From assembly GCA_021399445.1 (NCBI GenBank), contig JAJTUQ010000004.1, positions 2,418,001 through 2,482,000 of the forward strand: a stretch of 64,000 nucleotides of DNA. The letters run 5' to 3'. Both the position numbers and the translations under genes were made by a program. A model generated the notes under the pieces. That model saw only the letters and a program-made list of their open reading frames with translations. It did not search any database and was not told where the DNA came from. Below are positions 10,860 to 23,489 of this stretch, one piece after another (within the stretch, counting starts at the first letter, position 1; every line of letters begins with the position of its first letter). The DNA comes from Xylogone sp. PMI_703 (taxonomy: Eukaryota; Ascomycota; Leotiomycetes).

Positions 10860-13800
10860 CTAGGCCCAGATGGCTTTGAACTTCTCGTTGAACTCGGTTT
10901 GCAGCATCCGAAATGCTTTGTACACATTCAAGAGCTCTCTATAGTCCGTATCGTGTATCTCTTTGGCCAAAATATCGTTCTCTAGAGACGATTTTGAGGA
11001 ACTATCCTCCTCTGAGCCCTCTCCGTCCTTGCTTTCATCCCAGTTGTCGGCCACGGTCTCCTGCTTCACCACTACACCCTTTGTTGGAGTCTTATTAGTC
11101 GTTGATACGGAGCTCGTGCTATTGGCATCATCACCCTCAGAAGATGCTGCGCCAGCAGCTTTTTCGTCAACTTCCTTCTGAATAGCGTCTCCGCTGCCCA
11201 CGACATTCAGCATGTCGGGATCATCATCACCACCAAACCCCAGATGTACAGCAAGTGAAGTAACAATAGTAGCTAGAACTAACGAAAAGTCATTCAATGC
11301 AAACCACACCTATGATTCAAGCTGTTAGTTTATCGATACGATTTGTTAAAGTGGATGATTTGAGAACTTCATCAACATACATCAGATTTTCGTACACCGT
11401 TAGCATGCACCAGGGCATTCTCATCGCCATGCATGAAGAAATCATATAGGTATGCATTAAGAGGCGACTTCATCTCGTCTGGGTATATCTCCAGATGGGG
11501 AATCACGGAAGACTCCAGGAACACGCCCTCACGAGATGACGAGCACAGGTCTTCAATAGTTTCCATCTCATCGCCATGGCCAGATAACGCAAAGAATATG
11601 GAGCGGACTTTGGGTACGGGCAGAGCTGGGAGAAAATCTATGCCAGGTAAGTTGTTCCCGCTGTTGCTTGCATCATCAGCCCTATTTGCCGCTCCTGCTG
11701 GCCCAACAAGAGTGCGGGTAAAGGGAAGATGTTGTTCATCCTCGGTGATATGCTGAGAAGCAAAAGTCTCCGCGTACGTAGTAAATATGTCCAGTGTTTC
11801 CTTGTTGTGTTGTCGAAGGATGGATAAGGCAGCATCTGGTAGTGCGGGGAGATAGACAATCGATGGAGAGCGTTTGATGTTCTCCTGCTCATCTGGATCA
11901 TCTACTTCTCTACATAGTCTCCTGCCAAATAGGTGCGCCAACACCAGCATCATCTCCCTGAGAACCATGCTTGATTTTGTATGGATATCTGCACATAATT
12001 TGTTGAAGTATCCGCCTCGTAAAAGTGCTAGTAGATTGTTAGCCCAGTCTTCTAGTAATTGGGAGTATATGAGTGCATGTTACCATGGAATGCAAAACTA
12101 GAATTTTCCGTGAAATATAAGTGAGAAACACAGCTGGTAAAATTTACCGGTTCACCATGTAGACCTAACAGATCGTTTCGTCGAAGATACTCAATAGAGA
12201 ACCGCAAGTGGTGCAGCACTTGCTCCCTGAAACTCTCCCCACCCAAGTAAAGTCTAGGCTGCGATAGCAAGGAGTTGATTATCTTGACAGCATATTCTGA
12301 CTCTTTGGAGTCCTTTAACAGCGTGAATAATCGAAGGACCAAGGTGGTGGTGATTGGGAAATGGCCAGTCAAATCCGGAAGTCGCGAACTCAGAAGCCTA
12401 CCGGCTCGCTCCCTCGACATGTTTTGGAACACGACATTCCCCAGAAGATCGAAACCTCGACGGCCAGCACGACCAGAAGCCTGCCGAAAATTAAGAGCTG
12501 TTAAGTACACAGAATCACCACTGAATACAACCGTGCTGCAGGGCATGTTAATTCCAAGACTCAGGGTGCCTGTGGCGATGACGACCCGCAAGTAGCCTCT
12601 CCGGAATAGCATCTCGACACATTGTCGGTACTTCCTGTTCATACCTGCATGATGGATACCTATTCCTCTCTGCAGCATAGCAATAAGTTCAGGCCTGATG
12701 TCTTGTCGTTTGAGTTGCCAAACATACTCGTCGAACTCGGATTTCTGCAACTTCTTCACATCAGCAAAGGAGAAGGGCTGTTGCGGGTCATTTGGATCAA
12801 ACCCAGCGAAGGGTGAATCTCCGTCCGAGGACTCGTATCTCATACGATCCGGTTTGGATCCGTATTCGTCATCGTCCCTCGTGTGTGATTTTTTGGACTG
12901 CTTGGCTTCTTTTGGTGGTTTCGCATTCTTGCGTTGCAGATATTTTGCGTATCCCTCCATCAGCTTTTTCCATTCCGGACCTTTTTTCCACTCATTTTCG
13001 GCCTTCAGAAGTCGTTTAAAAACATACCGTCCAACCTCTTCGCACATTCCACGGTCATAGTTGAATAATATGGCTGGAAGCGCTCCCCGTTGGTGTAGCT
13101 GATATAGTAGAGGGAGAGTTGTGGTTCTTATGTCTGATGGTTTCACGCTAAAGCTTATCTTGAATGGAGATGTGGCTGATGAGAATTGCTCTACTTCCTT
13201 TTCCTGGAGTGCTAGTTTGGAGACAACTTTATCAAATGGAGAATCATGATTCGTCATCCACTCTAGCAGAACCTTTTTTAGCTCCTTTTCCCAGCGAAAG
13301 ATATCTGCCTTGCGAATACAAGGCGGAAGGGCTTTGTTTGGATCTAGCTCTTGGGGAACTTTGTACTTCTCAGTCTGATAGCTGCTCATAACTTTCCATA
13401 AAGATAAGCAGTCTCGAGGTTCGAGAGCGAGATCGTCGGGCATGCCTCTTATTTTCTCTACAAGGCTGGAGACGGGATGGAAGTATTCCATACCAGGAGC
13501 CCCATCCAAACCAAGGCCAACACCATGGGAAGTGCCCAACACTTCAAATTCGAAACCCTCTGGGGCATGGAAGATATATTTGCGTAAGTCCGAATATCTG
13601 TTTGCATGCTGGATCATCTTGAGCTCAGTTCCAGTTGATCGCTGAGTATCCGTGAGCCAGGCGCTAAATTGCTCGGGATTCCCAACAGTTGCAGAGAGGG
13701 CAATTATGGGGCATGGCGCCATGAGCAAGAGCTGCTCCCAAACCGTTCCATCATCTGACTGACCAATAGAGTGTATTTCATCGAATATGATTCGCCTTAC

Positions 13801-16782
13801 TCTAGTTGCCCAGGTATGGGCATTCGATGGGGACAGTAGCATAATTTGCAGGATATGAGGCACCGTTACCAAGATTTGGCAAGTGAGGGGCTCATTGACT
13901 CGATAATCGCGGCTGTGGATTGCCCATACACTCTTGCCTCCATGCCTGAACTGCTTTGAAAATCGACCTGGGATGATCAGTGAGTGGAACTAGAATAAAA
14001 CGGAGCCAAAGCTCCAATACTGACCTTGTATTTCAGCAGCGATCTGATTTACTAAAGCCTTCGTTGGTGCAACATATACGAGAACGCCATCATCATCTCT
14101 CCTCAGTACCTGCTCCATAGCATAAAAGCTAATGAAAGTCTTCCCAGCAGAAGTGGGAGCAACAACGAAAACGCTTTTGTTTGCATCAAGCTGGTCCAGC
14201 ACGTCCCTCTGCCATCCATCTGGGATGAATCCTGACACACGCGGATCAGGTTTTGCGTCCAACATTCGGTCCATATAAGGACCACAGAAGTTTAACTGAA
14301 ACTCAATCTGTGACATTTCGATATTTAATAATCCTGGCTGTGCTGGATATCGAAAATCGAAAGTCACCTTTTCCTCCGTGGTCGCAATTGGTATGCCAGT
14401 CAGGGCATCGGAGATACCTATCAGGCTACAGACTTTGGTTACGTGCTGGTACACTTCTACCGTCATGGTCGATTTCGACGTGCAGATTGACCGGATATTA
14501 GCCCATATCAGAGCAACTACCTCATATCCTTGTGCTTTCTTGTCTGACTTGCAAAATGACGCCCACCAACCAAGTAAGGTCTGAAGCATATGAAGATTTA
14601 CTTCAACCTCCAAACGTGCAAGTTTGGTAGAGTCGAGATCCTTCAAATATGCGGCTGTCTTCCGATAGCGCTCTTCATCACTTTCAATTTGGTCTAGTGT
14701 TTCCCTCACATTCGTCCACGATTCCAAAGCTTTATCTGACTTGGTCTTTCCTATCCTTGCCAAGTTATTTACCCTTATTTTTTCAGCTGCCGACATGCTG
14801 GAAGACGCCTTCTTCGTTCCTTTTTTGGCATTTGATCCGGCACGTGAAGACTATACAACGAATATTAGTATTGTGAATTGGTCATCCGTCTACAGAATAT
14901 TCATTTACCTCGGGCGATTGGCTTTTGGAATTATGTCTTGTGCTAAGGGCCGAGTTGGTATTGGATGATGTATCTTCAATTAGCTTTCGCATTTGTTTTG
15001 GTCCAACTGTGATTGTTTCTGCTACCAGGCCCTTTCCCGTTGCACCTGTCAAGCTTGATGCATATCCCAGCATCTCTCTCATATAGAACTGGTTGAGTCT
15101 CAATGGATTGCTACCAAATGTAAGTAATCATCCACCATTCTATCGTCAACTACTTACTACCACTTTGTGCATTGGACCTTTGTAGCAGATTTTGGCTGCA
15201 ACGGTTTCCGATGGTTGTGCCAATGAGTGATTTCTCTGTACCGCTTCGCTTGCTGAGACTCATATTGAACTAAAGAGTCCGAAGTAATGTTGATATCCTT
15301 CAGATGAGCATCAAATACTCTGTTCGAGAAAGGAAGAATAGATCTTTTTCTCGGTTCGAATATTGAATCGCTCAATCCCGTTGATATTTTCGAAACTCCC
15401 GGGTGGGCCCATGAAGTCAGCGAGAGTGTAGTACCTCCTACTTCCTGTATAATCCTGTAGAGTGTCTGCCAGTCTCTTCCCAATACTGTCGATAATGGAT
15501 CAAGGATTGAGCCATCACATAAGCCTTTTATGGTAGCTCGAAATAGACGGCCGTCCATCAGGTCCACAGTGCTGCCTTCATATTCATTAGCAACAAATCT
15601 GGCTATGATTGAGAATGCTGAAAGGCAATCGTTAACGCGATCTTCCAAAGAGTCATCAAAAGTTATAAGAGGAAAGGAACGTTTGGTCAGTGGAAGGTGT
15701 CTCAGTAGTAGAGTATGTAGGAGCAAAGCCGTCGCCATGAGTTCATCTCCTTCAGCCAAAAGATAATGAAGAATAATAGTAACATGCAAGCAAAGATCTT
15801 TATCCATGTTAGTCTTAACAGCAATCTTCTCTACTTCTTGTAGATGACGAGATATAGTTTCCCTCGAAAGTTGTATAGGGCTCTCATGGTCGTGGCGAGA
15901 AGTGATCAACGCGTTCCGAGCCCCTACTATCTGTTGTTCTAGCATTTTTGCTTGTTTGACTGTCAACATGCGGATACTTTCAGTCACGAAAGTGAATACT
16001 TTCGAGTCTCTGAAATCGATCTGGTTCACAAGAGCGACATCCAACTTCATGATATTGAAGAGCCAAATCATCCCCCTTAGCAATATCCTCGCACTGAAAT
16101 CATCCTCCCCAAGTTCTTTGTTTGTATTTGACAAGTCAACGGTCCCGTCATGGGCTAGCACAAAATAAATAGCGGTATCATGAAGATAAGTTCTGAATTC
16201 GCGACTCTTGGGGGAAGAGAACGTGTTCAGCACAATGCCTGCACGGGATAGAGGGAGATGCTGTGCCAGATGCTTCTTAATCAGCGCTCTTGCTAGGCGG
16301 TATCGTGGTGCATAGGCAGCTGGGGTTCCATAGGGTATACAGAGCTCGGAGTTATCTAAACAAATGTCAGTAAGATACGGCTTAACAGGTGACTATGCTT
16401 GCCTTCAAAAAATGCAATCTCAAAGTTACAGTGACGCTTGACAAGGTTGTCTAGAAACCTCTCTACGAGGTATACAGCATGCAGGATCTGAAATCCATCT
16501 ATAATATCGTTAACAATCTCGCATCGAATGGTCGCTCTTCTTAGCTCGCATCTCGAGAGGCCTGAAAATACTATTCGGATGAGGGATAGATACTATCATA
16601 CCGTGAAAATCAAGACGTTTATCTTCGAAACAATGTCGAAGGAGAGAATCTCCCTCGATGAGAAACAACTCTTTTCCAGCATAATCACCCACCAGATCGA
16701 TCCAGATTGGCCGTCGGCTATCGTACCACTGTATAATTGACTCTTCGGGCTTATCAGGCTCAAGTTCCAAGGGAGACTCCAT
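10860..16782 (-). CDS. DDX60-like Ski2-family DExH-box RNA helicase
   Basis: Large superfamily-2 RNA helicase, probably about 1,700-1,800 residues, of the fungal group related to animal DDX60. The N-terminal region (IIQWYDSRRPIWIDLVGDYA, then LFLIEGDSLLRHCF) is the conserved leader of these proteins. The helicase core follows: Q-motif region FIPDGWQRDVLDQLD, Walker A VVAPTSAGKT, Walker B with DEIH in RIIFDEIHSIG, motif III LSATVGNP, and motif VI QASGRAGRRGFDLLG. A charged linker rich in Lys and Asp (KKSHTRDDDEYGSKPDRMRY) splits the second RecA domain. The C-terminal tail is Ser/Asp/Glu-rich and ends FNEKFKAIWA. Short introns break the gene (for example after DFHG near the start and before LCADIHTK near the C-terminal third). 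All key residues are present, so it is likely functional. Animal DDX60 has been linked to RNA surveillance and antiviral sensing; the role in fungi is not established, so function here is inference. Confidence 0.93.
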
Positions 16783-18164
16783 AGTGATGTATCTGTGAGA
16801 ATAGGAATCACCTATGCTTCATTTCAGGTTGAACATGATAATAGGACCTTTATGGGTAGGCAGGTATATAACACCCTGGTGGGAGGCCTCATTTGCGGGG
16901 CCATGTTGGTGGTTACACAGTTTCAGTAGCGTACATTTTCCATAGCGTACGTGGCTTTGTTGTTGGCGATTTATGTTTTCATTGATCCGTTTGTCCATGC
17001 ATCAGGTATGTTGTGTATGTTTCCAAGAGATGCTGGAATGCTACTAGCGGGCCTTATCGAATACAAACAACTCTCCACGCACCAATACGTTATCGCTGCA
17101 TAGCGTGCTGCAATAAGAAAATGCGATCGTCTAAGAAGAATGCAGCTCATTACGAATTCCACGACTAAGGAGATATTGCGGTTGGAAGGGAATTGCCTAG
17201 GTGGCATATGTGCATATGACTTCAAATCAAAACTGATTTCTTCAATGTGATCTCTTCTCAACAAATCATCCAAACATTCCCCATACACTATGCTATCACC
17301 TCTTCCCTAACACCATAGGAAAACATGTATGGCTAAGGATATGTCTTCTGTCGCCGGCCTCTGCGCTCGACCAGCCCAATCCTCCTCGATCTCCAATAAT
17401 AATGCACAATTTGTGATGACTGCGTGATATGGTTCGCTCTTAACCCAGCTAGGAGAGCCTGTTGCAATTCAGCCTCGTTTTTTAGTGAAACACCAACAGG
17501 ACTAGGGACGACACAGTCAGCCATCTCATCTGTCACTATTTTCCTGTAGCCCGACATTATCTTCAAACACTCGATAGCCTTGTGACTCGATATCCTGTTA
17601 TGTTATAATCCATAGTCGGGTACCCGGAGAACATGCGTATCCAAAACTCCGAGAGATATTTCCTTAGTAGACCTATGACAGCCATCATAGCTAAACAAAT
17701 GGAGGCTCGGATCCGAGACGTATGATATCTCATTAACTTGATCCAAAATGCCCCTTCATGCTTCTATCCTTCTCCCTTGTCTGATCAATGCGATCATTTC
17801 TTTAAACACCAGACGAATAGCCTCTGCTAAGTTTTACTCTGGGGATCTCAAACTCTGATCCTTGCAGTGCACCAAACAACAAAACAGTTATGCAACAGAT
17901 GAGACCAGGCGCTTCTGTCTGTTTGATTTTCTCAAAAACAGACTTGTTCTTTGCCGATGACTCAAAGCAAACATATGACAGGCTGAACCTTGTTACGGCA
18001 TCTGTTTGCACTATGTCTCAGAATACCGGCTAAGCAAGACACTTACGAACAGGCCGATCTTCATAGATGCCAACGACTCAGTAACAGCTCGGTATTATCT
18101 AAATCCATAGACCTTTGATGAGCTCCAATTTATTTAAAAGAGAATTAGTAATTAAAGGGTATAT
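16783..18164. other. intergenic stretch without a recognisable gene
   Basis: It separates the helicase start from the 3' end of the lipase-like gene. Minus-strand frames of 60-105 codons (for example 17333-17566 and 17802-18011) show no domain and no convincing splice partners. The 16.8-17.0 kb part should contain the helicase promoter. Confidence 0.5.
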
Positions 18165-19282
18165 CTAAGTTAATCGAGCCGTAATCCAGTTTACAACATC
18201 ATCCGTAAAAGCCTCCTTTATGCCTTCCGTATCACTGTGCACTAGTCACAAATAAGTATTTTTACTTCAAGCGCATGGTATCTGGACTTACGATTATGCC
18301 AAGCTCCTTCGTACTCCTTATATTCCTTATCCTCTAGATCAATCTCTTCCAGCCACTTCTTGCTCAGAGTGTATTGCGTGCACTTATCCTTTGTCCCGTG
18401 GCCAATCCAAACACTTCTGACTTCTTTAGAGAGCTTTACCTGATGAGTCACGAGCTTGTTTACCCGGTCGAAGTAGTTCAAAATCCCTTCAACAGAGAAT
18501 AGATGATGGCTTAATGGGTCCTCAGAGTACTCTTTCTGTGCTCCCTCATCTCGAGTCAAAAGCTCTGGCTTCAACCGTGCGTCCATTCGGAAACTTGGAT
18601 AAATGAAGTTGATAAGATGTAACGCAATAAAGGCGATCTTCGGTGGTCTCGTAGGAGCATCTAGCGGTAAGCCAAAATCCGGCCCTTCTCCCATAAAGCC
18701 TCGAATTTGAGCAATCTGGTCCGAAGGACCAGTACACGCGTACGTAAATGTAGCAGTGCCTCCCATCGAATGTCCCATCATGAAAAGTGGTACAGTGGAT
18801 GGAAGGTTTGCCGCAACTACGGCTTGAATATCTGCCATAATCCGGGCTGTAGAGCCTACGGCGCCCTTTTGCGCGTGCGTTGAAGCTGACTGCCCATCTC
18901 CTCTATTAATATTAGCGCCTTTACTAAGTGAAATGTAGAAGCATTCACGATGTAGCTTCAACCATCTATCCATTCGCTCACCTTAGATCAAATCCGAATA
19001 CTTCAATTTTCCGCTCTGCTAAGGAATGCAAAAATTCTGCATAGGAATTACCTGCAGTACAGTTAGTAACAGCCATGTCCAGATTGAGTGTCAACATTAC
19101 AGTGATGGTCGTGTCCATGAATAAATATTAACTTTGCAACTGCTTCTCCGTCTGGCTGCCAAGAGCGTTAAGTTTTCAGTCTTGATATATGTCGCGCGCC
19201 TAAGCCAACTCACCTTCCACGTTTTAGTGTAAAGCTTCAATCCGTCATCAACTATGACCGAGCCTTCTTCTGTAGTCACCAT
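18165..19282 (-). CDS. alpha/beta hydrolase, monoacylglycerol lipase-type
   Basis: Serine hydrolase of the monoglyceride-lipase/S33 group, probably splitting a lipid ester. It begins MVTTEEGSVIVDDGLKLYTK. After the first introns comes the strand with the oxyanion region LIFIHGHDHHCNSYAEF, then AERKIEVFGFDLR and GDGQSAS. The nucleophile elbow is GHSMGGTAT (catalytic Ser). The likely catalytic Asp is in GHGTKDKCT and the likely His in EGAWHNLHSD. The final exon is reached through a GTAAG...CTAG intron at the WHN/L junction and ends VNWITARLT. About 320 residues, the usual size, no signal peptide, so probably cytosolic or lipid-droplet associated. All four introns have consensus ends and the triad is intact. 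Substrate specificity is not determinable. Confidence 0.88.
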
Positions 19283-19788
19283 ATTTAATATATATGATAA
19301 AGTAATTTTCTAGTGACAGAAGTGTTGAATATATAGAAAGCTAGACAATAGGAGCAAAAGGCTAATAATTATGTTTCAGTACACCGATATATGTCAGAAT
19401 CACGTTAGGGCTTACCTATGCTAATGCCAGTCTAGGAAATCGGAGCGAAAATGTTTCCTAACCCAGTTACTTGACAAATGCGGAAATATGGAGAACTTAC
19501 AGGCTAATTAGCATTAAATAATTTCCATATAGAGTATATGAACCAGGTTGAACGACTTTGGGATCAGGACAATTCGTACTTGTTCATCTGAGAGTCGAGT
19601 CATCCTTAAAGGTCATTTGGCAGCTATAACATTCTATAACAAGCTAGATTCTGTTTCACAAATAGGTTTAAAATGTTAAACCTTCGACCAAGTCTCAACA
19701 TAACGGCACCTCCTACTTTGAAATTTGAATACTCACCAAATAATTGGCTTCTATATTTGCTATAGTATCTAGTCTAGTCTCTAGCATA

Positions 19789-21874
19789 TCAATGTCCATG
19801 TCCTGGCTCCCAGCTCTTGAAGTCTTTCAACCATTTCTGAACCGTCTTTATCTCCCATAGATGTGCCTGCTGGATAAATTGCGGTTCGGCAGCGATATCC
19901 AAAATACCAGAACTATCCCAGTGATGACCAGCGCCAGTAATGAGGTATTCAGGATTGTTGTCACTTGAGACACGGAGTGGAGCGTCTGGGTCGTGGTATG
20001 TCATACCTAGCCAAGGATCGATATCTCCATCGATTATGGCAAGACGATCAGCTTTGATATTAACTCCGCCGTACTTATTCCATCGAGCGAGATCTGGAGT
20101 TCGTGGAATTCTGTTGTGGCGCCCTGGTGGGAAAGACCAGGTACACCATTGTTGACTGGTTATTCCATGTCAGTATCAATCTGTAAACTTTGCTTCATAA
20201 TATCATATTGAATATCTTCAACTTACGTATAGTCGACCTGAAGGACGTTCATAATCAATGATGGACCCGACGTAGGAGCAACTTGGTAGGCACCGTTCTC
20301 AGTGCAGGCTAGAATCAACAGTCAGAAACAGACCTGCTACATAGTGAGATACAGCGGCTATATTTACTCGTATATAAGTAGGAACGGCTCCCGCTGTTAC
20401 TGATATCCTCGTAGAATGTTTCTAGTCTACTATTCAGTTATCTGCATGGCCTAGAGATTCAGATATGACGTACTATTCTGGGTTCCAAAGCACTCTACAT
20501 TGTTGATATCACCACTTGGACAAAGAGGTAGATACACTTCCTTGAAATAGTTGGCATAATTTCCAAGGTTAGTCCACGTAGCCCCATGAGTGTATTTTGC
20601 TAGCTGGTTGTCGACTGCGGCAACCTTGGGAGAAGGGTTGATATTGGTCACATTGCCGCAGAAGTAAAAGAAATCGGGTCCACTATATGCCGGGTACCAG
20701 TTAAGTTCTTGCCATGTGTTGATCGGATAGTTTAGAGGACCGCCAACTGAAAGAATAAGGTTAGATTATAAGCTCTAGAGCGTAAATATCAGGTGACATA
20801 CTGGGGAAGGCAATCGTCATAGCAAAATCCCTAATGTCCTTAAGGTCCTCAAGCCCGAAAATGGTCTTCAATTCTTGAATGGCCTTGGTGTTGCGGGTCT
20901 CTACTAGATAATCAATTTTCTCGATGATACCGTTGATGCTAGAAATGCAATCCTGCGGACCGTACTTCTGAATGGGGTTGTACCTATTTATTGAATATTC
21001 AGTCTGGCGCACTATTATATGTGTGTGATTAGGGATTGGCGTTACCATTCTGGATATGCCAGCTTTGCATGCACAGTTCCGCTACTTGCTATGCCGCCGT
21101 ACAGGATATCTCCATAGGTGACTATGGAGAAAGCAGTCTCTGCACCTGCTAGACTTCCGCCGTAGAGGATCCATGGCGTTTTCGGAGCTGTCAAGTCTCC
21201 CTCCACTCCTGGGAATGTGGCATGCTGAGCAAAGTATGCATTGTCGGCAATGGCTGGAGACGTTAGCAAATGCTGTTTCAAATATTCATGGCAGGATTAT
21301 GACATACTCTGTTCATTAGTCAAGTATCGCAGATTATCAGTAGTACTATTTTCGAAAGGATAGCTTTGACCGTAAAATCTGTTCTCCAAGATAACTCCAA
21401 GGCCGTTGGTAGCTTGCATCAAGATCTGGATAACTAGGACACGCTTTTGTTAATTCAATTGACAGCTGCCCGAGAGCTCGGAAACTTACTTCCGGTCTCC
21501 AAGTTCGAGAATCTGCTTGTGCCACTTGTTTCACCACTGATATAAAGGAAGACCGGGCCTCCTGGCTTGTAGTACGTCGAATCGAAAAAGTACCTTTGCT
21601 TGAAGGTTCCTTTTTCATGGGGTTCATAGCTGCTGTCATGAGGGAAATGATCAATCTATTTGGCCATAAGTTAGGCCGATTACTTGAATACTGAAATATA
21701 GTCTTAAGAAAGCATAATTGAACGAACAGGCATGTCAATTGTATGCGCAGGATACGGCGCCGTTTGTCTCTCCTGGAGCACCGCATCTTCACCTCGCCGC
21801 CGAACGGCAGCTGCAGAGGACGAAGCGACGCAAAGCGCCACCGATAAGACCCCGAATAACCTCATTGTCACCAT
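19789..21874 (-). CDS. secreted serine carboxypeptidase S28 (prolyl-type)
   Basis: Extracellular serine peptidase of family S28 (lysosomal Pro-X carboxypeptidase/prolyl endopeptidase relatives), expected to cleave after proline in external proteins. An N-terminal signal peptide is visible from MRLFGVLSVALCVASS; the ATG at 21874 or the one at 21865 could be used. Then come DHFPHDSSYEPH, GTFKQRYFFDSTYY and GGPVFLYISGE. The nucleophile motif is LYGGSLAGAETAF. The Asp lies in IDGDIDPWLGMTYHDPDAP and the His in YLITGAGHHWDSSG near the C-terminus. About ten exons with short introns; every junction I checked keeps the frame. About 540-550 residues, normal for the family. Intact catalytic triad and signal peptide suggest an active secreted enzyme used in acid proteolysis. 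Confidence 0.92.
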
Positions 21875-22393
21875 TGGGATCTCAATTGCAAGCAGATCCA
21901 ACAATGAGCAAAAGAAAACAAAACAAAAAGACCAACGGTTGTGGAATTTTTATAAATGGCGAGCATCGTGTTGGTAATTGCGCCTGACTAAGCTAGGCTA
22001 TATGAGGCATGCAATCTACACCGGCTCTTCCGACTTTGGCAGGTGGGTGAGCGCGGAGAGGGAAAAGATAAGCAGACGGCAGGTCGACGGCAGAATTTGC
22101 GAGATCTCCGGAATTGAAGCTTCAAGAATGGGATTCATGATGCAATTGCTCTCTTGACCGAAAGACGGTGTAGCCGTCCGGGTACCTGGCCGATGTCTAA
22201 GAGCTTATTAGACTGCCACCACGTTTACAACAGGCGAATCATGTGCTGTTGCAGGCCTGTCCGATATCTACCAGCTGCCAGATCTGGCACTGGGACTGGC
22301 ACGATAACTCTATTTACCATGAGATGTTATAATCTATACGTTCGTCAATTTTTCGCTGTCATTTTAAATATTCCTATAAGTGTCACGTAAACA

Positions 22394-22465
22394 GCCTCTA
22401 TGGCGCAGTGGTAACGCGTCGCACTTGTAATGCGAAGATCCCTAGTTCAATTCTGGGTGGAGGCA
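22394..22465 (+). tRNA. tRNA-Thr (anticodon TGT)
   Basis: A complete cloverleaf can be folded by eye. The acceptor stem is GCCTCTA paired with TGGAGGC plus discriminator A. The anticodon stem TCGCA/TGCGA encloses loop CTTGTAA with anticodon TGT. The T arm is CCTAG-TTCAATT-CTGGG. The B-box region matches GTTCAATTC. No intron. The 3' CCA is not encoded, as expected for a nuclear tRNA. A T-run follows directly. Confidence 0.93.
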
Positions 22466-22466
22466 C

Positions 22467-22490
22467 TTTTTTTGTTTTTTTTTTTTTTTT
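22467..22490 (+). terminator. RNA polymerase III T-tract terminator
   Basis: Seven T, one G and then 16 T begin two bases after the tRNA discriminator base. Pol III terminates in such runs; this one is longer than needed. Confidence 0.85.
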
Positions 22491-23489
22491 GGCTTGCTGG
22501 GCATGTACATATGACGAATGCTTGACTATACGCCAGCTGAGAATTAGCCAGGTCAATGTATATGCAACCGAGGTTGGGAACAGGTCGTAGAGCAATTACT
22601 GAGGTATCACTCTATATGGGAAGTGATTGATTAGGATTTAACAATAGACACCTCTACATAGCTAAAATAGCCGAAAAGAGTATGGATTCCAAAAGCATAC
22701 GTCAAGGTTGTTACCCCATTGATAAGGGCGAAAACATAATGCAATGAAACTTTGACAAGTCTGTAGGGACGAGAAGAATATAAGACATGAATTTTATCTT
22801 CGGGGAAAGAGCAATAAATCCCACACTTGGTGTCATTGATCCGCTAGTTCATAGCGGATTTTCCTGTGTGGCTCATATTCATATCCAAAACCTTAGGTGA
22901 GACCATGAAGCATCATACATATCACGACGTTGCCTCAATATTCCCATAGAATCTCCCTATTCGCAATCCTAAAATCATGTCTATATATTCCCATCGCCTC
23001 ATCCTGTATCGTCATTGGCAGCCTTATCGCGGTATTTTCGTCTTAGTAACCAAGCTCCCCTGCCACATGTAGGTTGGGTGGGATCAACGGAGGATATACA
23101 ATCGATCTCACGTAATCGTGGAGCATTCAAGCTTTCGCCTGCTCTTCAGCAGGGGGCCAAGAGCTGGATCATGTGGCTCATAATATGATTTTGTAACATG
23201 AAGTCAGCTGGGCAGATGCGGCTTAATGTAACCTGGCCTATACCTACTGTCTAGAATTAAATAAGTTCGTTAGACTTGGGTCGACTTTTCAATACTGTTT
23301 ATAGATAATATAACTACTATAGCTGAAAGAAATATCTACTTGAAGCACTGCTTCTCGTTCAGAGGAGGTATTTTTGTAGCAAGAAGATGTCAATCGAACA
23401 CAGACATTCTAATGTAATATGTTCCAACTCATACACGTAGAAGTATGGAAAATTGCAAAAACAACCTCTTCACCACCTGTGAACTACTT
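22491..23489. other. AT-rich intergenic stretch
   Basis: About 1 kb between the tRNA gene and the 3' end of the NmrA-like gene. No open frame above background and no repeat family that I could recognise. Confidence 0.55.

Noticed and set aside
17333..18011. Minus-strand frames of 77 and 69 codons between the helicase and the lipase-like gene
   Set aside because: No family resemblance and no consistent splice structure.
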